In this document: positions 24,633-33,623 of the stretch, one piece after another | How positions within the stretch are numbered: the stretch's first letter is position 1 | Layout of the letters: each line of letters begins with the position of its first letter | Source of the DNA: RGZA01 sp041917755 | GTDB taxonomy: Bacteria; Pseudomonadota; Alphaproteobacteria; UBA9219; RGZA01 | Assembly: GCA_041917755.1 (NCBI GenBank) | Contig: JAYRWY010000016.1 | Location: forward strand, 124,001-188,000 | Length of the DNA: 64,000 nucleotides | Direction: 5' to 3' | Translations under genes and position numbers: made by a program | Notes under the pieces: generated by a model | Told to the model about the DNA's origin: nothing | Database searches by the model: none | What the model saw: only the letters and a program-made list of their open reading frames with translations

Positions 24633-26021
24633 TTACGCGACGCGGGAAAAGCCCGCAGGCGCAGCAGCTGCGTGCCTGTCAAACACATGGCAAATCACAC
24701 GAATAGGCATGCGCCACGCCGACGTTAAGCGGTAGATTGTGCCTTTGCGTTGGATTAAACCGCGTTGTTCAAACTCTGCCAAGCGTTCGAATTCCGGAAC
24801 GAGCTGCGCAATGTCCACGTGAAACTCCTCGCAGATTTTGCCGAAATCACAAGACAGATTACACATGAATTCCTCGATGATGCGCGCGCGAAATACATCA
24901 TCTCCATTCAACAAGTAACCACGCGTGGTAGCCAGCGTGCCCTGAGCAATCATGGTTTGATACGCATCGGTCAGGCGTTCATTCTGGAAAAAGCCATCTG
25001 CCGTTTGCGAGATGGAGGACGGCCCCAATGCAAGCAAGGTCTTCACATTATCATCCGTATAGCCTTGGAAATTGCGGTGGAGATTTCCGGCTTTCATCGC
25101 CTTTACCAAGCCATCATCGGGCCGCGCAAAATGATCCATGCCCACTGCGACATAGCCAGCCTCAATAAACACCTGCCGCGCAGCGTCATCCATTGCCAAA
25201 CGTTGCTCAGGCCCCGGAATGCCATATGCTTCCAATGGCTTTTGGTGTTTTTTCAGACGCGGCAAGTGAGCGTAGGAAAATAATGCGATGCGGTCGGGCG
25301 CAAGTTCGCATACCTGACGCGCAGTTTGTGCAACACTATCCGGGGTTTGCAACGGCAAGCCATACATCAAGTCAAAATTGATATTGGTAATATTATGGGC
25401 GCGAAGCCATTCGCAGGTCTGGGCAACCATGGCATAGGGTTGCAGGCGATGCACAAGTTCCTGCACATCATCTTTGAAATCCTGCACGCCTAAACTGGCA
25501 CGCGTAACCCCACATTCGGCAAAGGCTTTGATTTTATCTTCTGTCACTACGCGTGGGTCGAGTTCCACTGCGATTTCCTTACATGATGAAAAATCAAAAT
25601 GCTGATGCAGATGATTGAATAACTCATGCGTCATATCGGGTGTGAGAATATTAGGGGTCCCGCCACCAAAATGCAGATGGCTGACACGGCATGTTTTACC
25701 TGTCAGCTCTGTCACCAGCTCCACTTCTTGTTTGAGCGCCTTTAGATAACGCTCGATACGGCTCTCGCGGCGCGTAACGCCGGTATTACAACCGCAATAA
25801 AGGCATAATGAGTCACAGAACGGAATGTGCAGATAGAGCGAAATGGTTTCATCGGGCGCGAATTTGACCAGCGAGCTTTTAAAGTCCGCAGCCCCTACGC
25901 CCCCATGAAACGCAGTTGCGGGCGGATAGCTTGTGTAACGTGGCACAGCGGCATTTAGCCACAAATCATATGCAGCATCTGAAGCAGTCTGGCTACGTAA
26001 AGGGGTTACTCGATTTTCCAT
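24633..26021 (-). CDS. hemN: Oxygen-independent coproporphyrinogen III oxidase
   Basis: Radical SAM enzyme making protoporphyrinogen IX without oxygen. The cluster motif is HIPFCDSLCLYCGCN (CxxxCxxC plus the extra Cys of true HemN). PRYTSYPPATAF at the N-terminus, HFGGGTPN and NFQGYT also match HemN rather than HemW. The frame runs upstream to 26204 into the next gene, but the ATG at 26021 (MENRVTP) gives 462 aa, the family length. It indicates an anaerobic or microaerobic phase. Confidence 0.94.
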   Translation of the reverse strand: MENRVTPLRSQTASDAAYDLWLNAAVPRYTSYPPATAFHGGVGAADFKSSLVKFAPDETISLYLHIPFCDSLCLYCGCNTGVTRRESRIERYLKALKQEVELVTELTGKTCRVSHLHFGGGTPNILTPDMTHELFNHLHQHFDFSSCKEIAVELDPRVVTEDKIKAFAECGVTRASLGVQDFKDDVQELVHRLQPYAMVAQTCEWLRAHNITNINFDLMYGLPLQTPDSVAQTARQVCELAPDRIALFSYAHLPRLKKHQKPLEAYGIPGPEQRLAMDDAARQVFIEAGYVAVGMDHFARPDDGLVKAMKAGNLHRNFQGYTDDNVKTLLALGPSSISQTADGFFQNERLTDAYQTMIAQGTLATTRGYLLNGDDVFRARIIEEFMCNLSCDFGKICEEFHVDIAQLVPEFERLAEFEQRGLIQRKGTIYRLTSAWRMPIRVICHVFDRHAAAAPAGFSRVA

Positions 26022-26073
26022 ACCCCTTAAGATAGCGAATTGCTCCGTAGACGCTCGTGGCAAAATGCCGCAG

Positions 26074-26661
26074 CTATAAATGAATGTTATCACCCACCAG
26101 AACCAACACGCCGATAAGCACAAATAATACCGCAACGATGCGGTGAATAACCGGCAGTGGCAATTTGGCGATAATCTTTTTGCCAAAATAAACCACCGGT
26201 ACATTTGCCGCCATCATACCCAGTGTAGACCCCGCCACCACCATGATGAAGGCCTGATACTTTGCAGCCAAGGCAATGGTCGCCAATTGCGTTTTATCGC
26301 CCATTTCGGCCATGAAGAATGCGATGAAGGTGGTAATGAAAATGCCGACATCACCCTTGCCTTTGCGTTTTACATCAACGTCATCATCCAGCTTATCGGG
26401 AATAAGTACCCAGCCCGCCATCGCGATAAATGAAATGCCAAGTATCCAGCGCAGCAAATCGGGCCCGATATAGTTGGTGACCATTTCTCCAAAAAACGCC
26501 GCGCCAGCGTGATTGAAAATGGTAGAAAACAGAATGCCAAGAACAATCGGTATGGGTTTATGAAAGCGGCAGATGAGGCAGAGCGATAGCAACTGCGTTT
26601 TATCGCCAAGCTCGGCCAAGGCAACGAGCATACCTGATACAAAAAAAGGTTCGATGTTCAT
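26074..26661 (-). CDS. TMEM165/Gdt1 (UPF0016) family cation transporter
   Basis: Inner-membrane protein of 195 aa with about six hydrophobic helices. It carries the two family motifs ELGDKTQLLSL (~residues 17-27) and EMGDKTQLATIAL (~118-130), whose acidic residues bind cations. Bacterial members act as manganese exporters (MneA type), and eukaryotic ones move Mn/Ca/H. The candidate manganese riboswitch in the leader supports a manganese role here. The ribosome-binding site GGAG lies at a good distance from the ATG. Confidence 0.88.
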   Translation of the reverse strand: MNIEPFFVSGMLVALAELGDKTQLLSLCLICRFHKPIPIVLGILFSTIFNHAGAAFFGEMVTNYIGPDLLRWILGISFIAMAGWVLIPDKLDDDVDVKRKGKGDVGIFITTFIAFFMAEMGDKTQLATIALAAKYQAFIMVVAGSTLGMMAANVPVVYFGKKIIAKLPLPVIHRIVAVLFVLIGVLVLVGDNIHL

Positions 26662-26697
26662 GAGTACTCCGACATTCTTGCCGGAAATGAGAACATA

Positions 26698-26741
26698 TTG
26701 ATTAACCCCTGCACACTCCGGCGGCGTGCAGCGTTAATCAA
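26698..26741 (-). other. Long hairpin in the TMEM165 leader (possible expression platform)
   Basis: TTGATTAAC / GTTAATCAA at the ends forms a nine-base perfect stem. The inner arms GCTGCAC / GTGCAGG pair with one mismatch. No T run follows on the minus strand, so it is not a standard terminator. It ends 36 bases before the ATG. Its distal arm overlaps the 3' part of the candidate aptamer, so the two structures would compete. Confidence 0.5.
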
Positions 26742-26844
26742 AAGTCTCGCGAGGCCTTGTGAGGCTGTTTGTACCATGCCGCCAAAGGCTGCAATTGTGT
26801 TGGCACAAACCCTGCTGGAGATGCAGGAAGCTACTCCCTAATGA
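26737..26844 (-). promoter_or_regulatory. Candidate yybP-ykoY (Mn2+) riboswitch
   Basis: The leader of the TMEM165-family gene carries AGGGAGTAGC (26839 down to 26830), matching the conserved GGGGAGUAGC of the yybP-ykoY aptamer. A CCTGC/GCAGG hairpin follows, then a nine-base stem GTTTGTGCC / GGTACAAAC. The segment GCGAGACTTTT after it resembles the family's 3' flank. Family knowledge: this riboswitch controls UPF0016/MneA and MntP genes and turns them on with manganese. The closing stem P1 here would rest on several G-U pairs, so the match is not perfect. Confidence 0.6.
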
Positions 26845-26974
26845 GTGAGGTTGTTTTAAAACGATTTTTTGACGCTGTCGAGGAAAATTTTGTCACATAA
26901 CAGATTTGCTTAGCACTTGTTTTTGCAAGGCAAGCGCTTATTCTAACGTTCTATTCTCAACATTGCAGGTGCAT

Positions 26975-27286
26975 ATGGTTTCGTTCTTCTACGTGATTGA
27001 TATTTTGCTGGGTTTCCTTGAAACCATGATGGCCGTCTACGGTATCTTCAGCCTGCTGTTATTCTTTGGGGTTCTTAATCCCTATGGCCGGATTACCGGC
27101 ATGATCTGGATGAATTTGCAGGGGTTGTTTGAGCCCATGCTTAAGTACATCCGCCGCTACGTGCCTGCTTATCGCGGGTTTGATTGGTCATTCCTGATCC
27201 TGTATCTGGTTATCATTTTTGTGCGCATGTTGCTGCGTGAATATGGCCCGTTGGGTGCGCATGCGGTTGCGGTGGGTGTGCAATGA
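26975..27286 (+). CDS. YggT family membrane protein
   Basis: Small integral membrane protein (103 aa) with two YggT-type hydrophobic regions (VIDILLGFLETMMAVYGIFSLLLFF region and FLILYLVIIFVRMLL) joined by a short loop with NPYGRITG. The family is found beside proC or folD and has been linked to cell-shape and osmotic functions, but the biochemical role is not settled. The frame opens upstream, but AGGTG before the ATG at 26975 supports that start. It overlaps folD by ATGA. Confidence 0.8.
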   Translation: MVSFFYVIDILLGFLETMMAVYGIFSLLLFFGVLNPYGRITGMIWMNLQGLFEPMLKYIRRYVPAYRGFDWSFLILYLVIIFVRMLLREYGPLGAHAVAVGVQ

Positions 27287-28134
27287 GTGCCAAAATTATT
27301 GATGGCAAAGATGCAGCGGCACGCCTGCGCGCAAAGATTGCGGGCGAAGTTAAGCAGCTCCATCACACTAAGCCGGGCTTAGCTGTTATATTGGTTGGCG
27401 CAGATCCTGCCAGCGAAGTGTATGTGCGCAACAAGGAAAAAGCAGTATTGGAAGTGGGTATGGCATCATTCCCCCATCATTTACCTGCTTCGACCAGCGA
27501 AGACGAATTACTGAAACTAATTGATATATTGAATGCGGATGCACGCGTGCATGGCATTTTGGTGCAATTGCCGTTGCCCGCCCATATCAACTCACAAAAA
27601 GTACTGGAACACATCAGCCCGCATAAAGATGTGGACGGGTTTCACCCCGTGAATGCAGGCAAATTGGCAGTGGGGCAGAATGCCCTGGTGCCGTGTACCC
27701 CGCTGGGCTGCATTATCATGCTGCGTGAAAATTTGCCCAATTTGGCGGGCTTAAATGCCGTGGTGGTTGGTCGTTCCAACATTGTGGGCAAGCCGATTGC
27801 GCAGTTGTTATTACAAGCCGATTGCACCGTAACCATCACCCATTCCAAGACCAAGGATTTGGCCGAGGTATGCCGCAAGGCTGATATTCTTATTGCCGCA
27901 ATCGGTAAGCCCGAATTCATCAAAGGGGATTGGATTAAGCCTGGTGCAACCGTGATTGATGTGGGCATCAACCGCATCACCGTAGATGGCAAAACCAAAT
28001 TGGTGGGCGATGTGGCGTTTAGTGAAGCCGCGCAAGTTGCAGGCGCGATTACCCCCGTGCCCGGCGGCGTTGGCCCGATGACGATTGCGTGCTTACTCGC
28101 CAACACCCTGCGTGCAGCAACTGGACATGGCTAA
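27283..28134 (+). CDS. folD: Methylenetetrahydrofolate dehydrogenase/cyclohydrolase
   Basis: Interconverts 5,10-methylene-, methenyl- and 10-formyl-THF. The signature VGADPASEVYVRNKEKA (with the catalytic Lys), VQLPLPAHI, and VVGRSNIVGKPIAQLL of the NADP site are all present. The C-terminal TPVPGGVGPMTIACLLANT is the second family signature. The length of 283 aa is standard. It is coupled to yggT upstream and overlaps the start of a hypothetical gene downstream by eight bases. Confidence 0.96.
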   Translation: MSAKIIDGKDAAARLRAKIAGEVKQLHHTKPGLAVILVGADPASEVYVRNKEKAVLEVGMASFPHHLPASTSEDELLKLIDILNADARVHGILVQLPLPAHINSQKVLEHISPHKDVDGFHPVNAGKLAVGQNALVPCTPLGCIIMLRENLPNLAGLNAVVVGRSNIVGKPIAQLLLQADCTVTITHSKTKDLAEVCRKADILIAAIGKPEFIKGDWIKPGATVIDVGINRITVDGKTKLVGDVAFSEAAQVAGAITPVPGGVGPMTIACLLANTLRAATGHG

Positions 28135-28657
28135 ATCAAACAAAAAGCAAACCACCCCACCACAAGATGTGGTGATGTATATGGGCCTGCCCAATGGCAA
28201 TATTGCCCAAGCAATTGGCGAGCTGGTGGTGCGTTCAAACCAGCATGAACACTGCATCAAAAACCTTTATGCAACGATCATTGGGGTAACACCAGAACAA
28301 GCCCATACCATTCTAGGTAAGCGCCGGATTGCCGATATCCGCGATGAATGCGAACAGTTATTCGTGATTAAAACAAAAAATAATGCCGCTATACAAAAGC
28401 TTGGCAGGTTGATGAACTCATCGCGTGAGCTGATGAGCCAGCGCAATGACTTTATCCATTCCATATCGGGCGTTTCGCTTGATGGAGACTATTTGAAAAA
28501 GAACAAAAAGAATTCAAGATATATTGAACAAGACGCAGGCACATTCCGCCGAATAGCCGAACAGCTTCATAAACTGAATACAGAGCTGATAGCTGCACGC
28601 CACAGCGATGCAGGCAAAAATGCTTTTGTCTTGCTAGCCCTTGGTAAAACCAAATAG
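28127..28657 (+). CDS. Hypothetical protein after folD
   Basis: 176 residues, no family recognised. I place the start at the ATG inside the folD end (MAKSNKKQ), giving a Lys/Pro-rich N-terminal tail. The body is predicted helical: IGELVVRSNQHEHCIKNLYATIIG, then a stretch with RELMSQRNDFIHSISG, and a terminal helix. The RNDFIHS pattern in a helical protein resembles the HEPN-like RxxxxH arrangement seen in small nucleic-acid proteins, but this is a thought, not an assignment. It is co-transcribed with yggT-folD and convergent with argG. Confidence 0.6.
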   Translation: MAKSNKKQTTPPQDVVMYMGLPNGNIAQAIGELVVRSNQHEHCIKNLYATIIGVTPEQAHTILGKRRIADIRDECEQLFVIKTKNNAAIQKLGRLMNSSRELMSQRNDFIHSISGVSLDGDYLKKNKKNSRYIEQDAGTFRRIAEQLHKLNTELIAARHSDAGKNAFVLLALGKTK

Positions 28658-28670
28658 CAAATTATGCAGC

Positions 28671-29894
28671 TTACTTTTTCTTAGCCATCGTGCTGAGACG
28701 CAGACGCAATGCGTTTAGTTTGATGAAGCCTGCAGCATCCGCTTGATTGTACACGCTGTCTTCCTCGAACGTCACGTAATCCAGACGGTAGAGGGAGTTT
28801 GGCGATTTGCGGCCAACCACAATCGTGTTGCCCTTATACAGTTTCAAGCGAACGGTACCGTTCACATTGGTTTGCGTATGGTCAATCAACGCCTGCAAGG
28901 CTTCGCGTTCCGGCGAGAACCAGTAACCGAAATAAACCAGTTCAGCATAGCGTGGCATAATATCGTCTTTGAGATGCGCAGCGCCTCTATCAAGCGTGAT
29001 GGATTCAATCGCACGGTGAGCCACATACAGAATGGTGCCACCCGGGGTTTCATACACGCCGCGTGATTTCATGCCCACATAACGGTTTTCAACCAAATCC
29101 AAACGGCCAATACCGTTCTTCTTGCCGTATTCATTGAGCTTGGTCAGCAAGGTGGCTGGTGACATGCGCTGGCCGTTAATGGCCACGGCATCGCCGCGTT
29201 CAAACTCGATTTCGATGTATTCGGCTTTATCAGGGGCAGCTTCAGGGGAAATGGTACGTTGATAGACCATTTCATCGGCTTCTACCCATGGGTCTTCCAA
29301 CACGCGACCTTCCGAGCTGGAGTGCAACAGATTTGCATCCACGGAGAATGGTGCTTCGCCCGTCTTGGCCTTGGTGATGGGGATTTGATGCTTTTCAGCA
29401 TATTCCAGCAACACAGTGCGCGAATTCAAATCCCATTCACGCCATGGCGCAATCACCTTGATATCTGGCTTTAAGGCATAATAGGCAAGTTCAAAGCGTA
29501 CCTGGTCATTACCCTTACCGGTTGCACCATGCGCCACTGCATCTGCGCCAGTTTTATTGGCGATTTCAATTTGCTTCTTTGCAATCAATGGACGTGCAAT
29601 TGAGGTGCCCAGCAAATACATGCCTTCATATAAAGCATTCGCACGGAACATAGGGAACACATAATCACGCACAAACTCTTCGCGCAAATCTTCAATGAAG
29701 ATTTCTTTGCAACCGAGCAGTTCTGCCTTTTTACGTGCGGGCTCTACTTCTTCGCCTTGACCTAAATCTGCGGTGAAGGTAACAACTTCGGCGCGATAAT
29801 TATCTTGAAGCCAGCGCAAAATTACGGAGGTGTCCAAGCCGCCGGAAAATGCCAGCACAATTTTTTTCACGTCTTTTTTATTATCGGTCGCCAT
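28671..29894 (-). CDS. argG: Argininosuccinate synthase
   Basis: ATP-dependent ligation of citrulline and aspartate. The N-type ATP-pyrophosphatase loop AFSGGLDTSVI is at residues 13-23. GATGKGNDQVRFE and EGRVLEDPW are further family motifs. At 407 aa it is full length. It follows htpG after 35 bases and may be read through from it. argB lies elsewhere in the window; argH is not seen. Confidence 0.97.
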   Translation of the reverse strand: MATDNKKDVKKIVLAFSGGLDTSVILRWLQDNYRAEVVTFTADLGQGEEVEPARKKAELLGCKEIFIEDLREEFVRDYVFPMFRANALYEGMYLLGTSIARPLIAKKQIEIANKTGADAVAHGATGKGNDQVRFELAYYALKPDIKVIAPWREWDLNSRTVLLEYAEKHQIPITKAKTGEAPFSVDANLLHSSSEGRVLEDPWVEADEMVYQRTISPEAAPDKAEYIEIEFERGDAVAINGQRMSPATLLTKLNEYGKKNGIGRLDLVENRYVGMKSRGVYETPGGTILYVAHRAIESITLDRGAAHLKDDIMPRYAELVYFGYWFSPEREALQALIDHTQTNVNGTVRLKLYKGNTIVVGRKSPNSLYRLDYVTFEEDSVYNQADAAGFIKLNALRLRLSTMAKKK

Positions 29895-29929
29895 CTTGAT
29901 ACCTTTAGGGGGGATTTGATTTGGAGATG

Positions 29930-31804
29930 TTATGCAACGGCCTTGAGGCTGAGTCTAGTCAAACGTTCCGAAAAGGCTAACGGGTCGGCAAGGGTTTCGC
30001 CTTCCAATAAACGCGCCTGATCAAGCAATAACCACGCTAAATCAGCTAGCTGTTCGCTATTTCCGGCACCCGCCATGGTTGCCATTTTAACAATCAGGCT
30101 ATGGGTGGGGTTAATTTCAAGGAAACGGCGTGGGTTAAAGCCGTTGCCAAGGCCAGCGGCCTTATTCTGGCGCAGCAGCTTCTCGAGGTGAATATCGAGC
30201 TCCCCGTCTGCCGCAACAATACACACCGGGCTACTGGTGAGACGGTTGGAGGTGCGAACATCTTTTACCTGATCGCCATAAATGTCTTTGAGCGATTTAA
30301 TAAGCAGGGCAATGGTGTCGCTGGAGGCCTTGTTTTCCTCCGGCGTTTCCACCTTCTTGATTTTATCAAGATTCATATCACCGCGTGTGGCCGACTTGAA
30401 CACTTTGTCCTTATAGGTACCCATCGCGCCAACCCAGAAATCATCAATCGCATCGCTGAGCAATAACACTTCGATATCACGCGCGCGGAACCCTTCCAGT
30501 TGCGGAGAGCGTGCAAGGGATGCCGCATCTTCGCCTGTGATATAATAGATCGCATCCTGTTCAGGCGGCATGCGTGATACATATTCTTCCAATGTGACGA
30601 GTTGCTTTTCCTGCGCGGAAGTTTTGGTGGAATAGGCACGGAAGAGTTTAAGCAAATCTTCACGATGATCGAAATCATCGTACAAGCCTTCTTTCAATAC
30701 TGCGCCGAAATTGCCCCAGAATTTGGCATATTCATCAGCGTTTTCAGATAGTTTTACTAATTCCGATAGCACGCGCTTGGTAATGCCGTTCTTCATTTTA
30801 TGAAGGACAGGATTGTTTTGCAGCATTTCGCGGCTGACATTAAGCGGCAAATCTTCGCTATCAATCACGCCTTTGAGGAAACGCAGATATGGCGGCAACA
30901 AACCCTCAGCCGCTTCGGTGATGAATACGCGTTTTACGTAGAGCTTTACGCGATGCTGACGGCGTGGGTCAAACAAATCATGTGGTTTTTGGGTTGGGAT
31001 AAATAACAGACCTGTGTATTCCAACATACCTTCGGCGCGCCAATGGATGGTTTGCGATGGTTCATCATAGGCGTGTGCAACATGATGATAGAATTCTTTA
31101 TATTCATCGGCAGTGATATCCGACTTTGAGCGCATCCATAAGGCTGCGGCGCGGTTTAGCTTTTCTGCTTCGTCCTCCCCAAAATAAATAGGGATGGGAA
31201 TATGATCAGAATAGGCCTGAACGATTGCTTTTAGGCGGTCAATTTCCTGAAACTCACCCTCATCCTCTTTGAGATGAAGAATGATGTCTGTTCCGGCGAT
31301 GTTTTTATTAGCTGGCTCAATTGTGTAGGCGCTTTTTCCGTCGGAAACCCAGCGCCATGCTTGTGCCTCCCCTGCCTTGCGGCTGATGACCTCCACCTTA
31401 TCGGCGACCATGAATGCGGAATAAAAGCCAACACCGAATTGACCGATGAGGTTCATATCTTTTTTGGCATCGCCGCTCATTTGTTCCAGAAACGCCTTGG
31501 TGCCTGATCGTGCAATGGTGCCAAGATTATCGACGATTTCTTCACGGCTCATGCCGATGCCATTATCAGACACGGTTAAGGTACGTTCAGGAATATCGGT
31601 GATCAGATGAATGGAAAATTTGGCGGGCGCCAATTCCGGTTGTGTCAACGCAGCATAACGAAGTTTATCACAGGCATCTGCCGCATTTGAAATCAACTCA
31701 CGAAGAAAGATTTCTTTTTGGCTATACAGCGCATGCACCACGATATCGAGCAAGCGGCCAACTTCCGCTTGAAATTCGTGTTGTTCTGGTTTTGCATCAG
31801 TCAT
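29930..31804 (-). CDS. htpG: Chaperone HtpG (Hsp90)
   Basis: ATP-dependent chaperone of 624 aa. The GHKL ATP site has LRELISNAADACDKLR (Asn box), TVSDNGIGM (Asp and Gly) and LIGQFGVGFYSAF. Middle-domain marks include NVSREMLQNNPVL. The C-terminal dimerisation domain ends at KAVA. It starts 20 bases after ettA, leaving no room for its own heat-shock promoter between them; any such promoter must be inside ettA. Confidence 0.97.
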   Translation of the reverse strand: MTDAKPEQHEFQAEVGRLLDIVVHALYSQKEIFLRELISNAADACDKLRYAALTQPELAPAKFSIHLITDIPERTLTVSDNGIGMSREEIVDNLGTIARSGTKAFLEQMSGDAKKDMNLIGQFGVGFYSAFMVADKVEVISRKAGEAQAWRWVSDGKSAYTIEPANKNIAGTDIILHLKEDEGEFQEIDRLKAIVQAYSDHIPIPIYFGEDEAEKLNRAAALWMRSKSDITADEYKEFYHHVAHAYDEPSQTIHWRAEGMLEYTGLLFIPTQKPHDLFDPRRQHRVKLYVKRVFITEAAEGLLPPYLRFLKGVIDSEDLPLNVSREMLQNNPVLHKMKNGITKRVLSELVKLSENADEYAKFWGNFGAVLKEGLYDDFDHREDLLKLFRAYSTKTSAQEKQLVTLEEYVSRMPPEQDAIYYITGEDAASLARSPQLEGFRARDIEVLLLSDAIDDFWVGAMGTYKDKVFKSATRGDMNLDKIKKVETPEENKASSDTIALLIKSLKDIYGDQVKDVRTSNRLTSSPVCIVAADGELDIHLEKLLRQNKAAGLGNGFNPRRFLEINPTHSLIVKMATMAGAGNSEQLADLAWLLLDQARLLEGETLADPLAFSERLTRLSLKAVA

Positions 31805-31824
31805 GGATTGCTCCTTTCTTTTGG

Positions 31825-33507
31825 TTATTTGCGAACAAGTGGACGATATTTAATACGATGCGGTTGATCAGCATCCGCGCCCAGACGGCGGCGGCGGTCA
31901 GCTTCATAGTCTTGATAATTACCTTCAAACCATTCGACATGGCTGTCGCCTTCGAAGGCAAGAATATGCGTTGCGAGCCTGTCAAGGAACCAACGATCAT
32001 GGCTGATGACGACAGCGCAACCTGCAAAGTCATTCAGCGCGTCTTCAAGTGCACGCAAGGTATCAACATCCAAGTCGTTGGTTGGTTCATCGAGCAGCAA
32101 TACGTTTGCGCCGGACTTCAACATTTTGGCAAGATGCACGCGGTTGCGTTCACCGCCCGATAGCACGCCGACCTTTTTCTGTTGGTCCGTACCCTTGAAG
32201 TTAAAGGACGACACATAAGCGCGTGATGGCATGGATTTGGTTCCCAGTTCCAGCACATCATGCCCGCCGGAAATTTCTTGCCAGACGGTGTTATCATCTT
32301 TGAGCGCATCGCGGCTTTGGTCGACATAACCCAACACCACGCTATCGGCAACTTTAAATGTGCCGGTATCTGGTTTTTCAACGCCGGTAATCATTTTAAA
32401 CAATGTGGTTTTACCCGCACCGTTTGGCCCGATAACCCCCACGATGCCACCGCGTGGTAGACGGAAGGTTAGATCATCAATCAATAAGCGATCACCATAT
32501 GATTTGCTGATGTGTTCGACATCAATAACGTTTTCGCCAAGACGCGGCGGGGTTGGAATAATAATTTTAGCGACACCTGATACATCAGCCTGCGTTTGAT
32601 TGAGCAATTCTTCATACGCTGTAATACGAGCCTTGCTTTTAGCCTGGCGTGCTTTGGGTGATGAACGCACCCACTCCAATTCCTTGGCCAATTCCTTTTG
32701 ACGGCTGTCTTCTTCGCGACCTTCTTGTTCAAGGCGCTTTTGTTTCTGCACCAGCCACGAGGTATAGTTACCTTCGTAGGGAATGCCGTGGCCTCTATCG
32801 AGTTCTAAAATCCAACCGGTCACATTATCGAGGAAGTATCTATCGTGGGTGACCATCACCACAGTGCCTTTATAATCAGCCAAAAAGCGCTGTAACCATG
32901 CAACTGATTCAGCATCCAAATGGTTGGTTGGTTCATCGAGCAGCAGCATGTCTGGCTTGGATAATAGCAACTTACATAGCGCAACGCGGCGACGTTCACC
33001 GCCCGAGAGCTTTGTAACATCAGCATCACCCGGCGGGCAACGCAATGCATCCATAGCCAATTCAACGGTGCGGCCAATTTCCCATGCACCGGTGCTTTCA
33101 ATTTTTTCTTGAAGCGCAGCTTGTACTTCAATCAATTTCATCATTTCATCTTCGTCAGTCACTTCACCGAGTTTATTGCTGACGTCTTCGAATTCTTTGA
33201 GCAGCGCATTGGCATCGCCCATAGCGAGTTCAATATTTTGTTGAACGTTTAATGTAGGATCAAGTTGTGGTTCTTGGGATAGATAGCCAACCCTCACCCC
33301 TTCGGCAGACCATGCTTCACCTGTAAAATCCTTATCGATGCCAGCCATAATACGCATGAGGGTAGATTTACCCGAGCCGTTCACACCCAAAACACCGATT
33401 TTTGCGCCCGGATAGAAGGATAAAAAGATGTTATCCAGCACCTTTTTGCCACCGGGGTAGGCCTTTGAAAGGCCCTTCATCACATAGGTATATTGACCAG
33501 CCGTCAT
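31825..33507 (-). CDS. ettA: Energy-dependent translational throttle EttA (ABC-F)
   Basis: Soluble ABC-F ATPase that gates ribosomes by cell energy state. Two ABC cassettes: Walker A GVNGSGKST (~37-45) and GPNGAGKTT, signatures LSGGERRR and LSGGERNR, Walker B LLLDEPTNHLD and LLLDEPTNDLD. The linker with WVRSSPKARQAKSKARI is the EttA P-site tRNA interaction motif. There is no transmembrane part. At 560 aa it matches EttA length. It heads the ettA-htpG(-argG) run. Confidence 0.95.
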   Translation of the reverse strand: MTAGQYTYVMKGLSKAYPGGKKVLDNIFLSFYPGAKIGVLGVNGSGKSTLMRIMAGIDKDFTGEAWSAEGVRVGYLSQEPQLDPTLNVQQNIELAMGDANALLKEFEDVSNKLGEVTDEDEMMKLIEVQAALQEKIESTGAWEIGRTVELAMDALRCPPGDADVTKLSGGERRRVALCKLLLSKPDMLLLDEPTNHLDAESVAWLQRFLADYKGTVVMVTHDRYFLDNVTGWILELDRGHGIPYEGNYTSWLVQKQKRLEQEGREEDSRQKELAKELEWVRSSPKARQAKSKARITAYEELLNQTQADVSGVAKIIIPTPPRLGENVIDVEHISKSYGDRLLIDDLTFRLPRGGIVGVIGPNGAGKTTLFKMITGVEKPDTGTFKVADSVVLGYVDQSRDALKDDNTVWQEISGGHDVLELGTKSMPSRAYVSSFNFKGTDQQKKVGVLSGGERNRVHLAKMLKSGANVLLLDEPTNDLDVDTLRALEDALNDFAGCAVVISHDRWFLDRLATHILAFEGDSHVEWFEGNYQDYEADRRRRLGADADQPHRIKYRPLVRK

Positions 33508-33623
33508 TGCATCATTCCTTGTAAGATTAAGCTGTTGTATTTGTGCATCTTTTGAGCTTCTGTCAATGGCTTCGCAGCAGATTTATTCTGATTTTTGACA
33601 TAGTTGATGGCTATGATACGGGC

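Noticed and set aside
26019..26040. Leaderless promoter for hemN
   Set aside because: TATCTT before the start matches the -10 poorly and no -35 is present.
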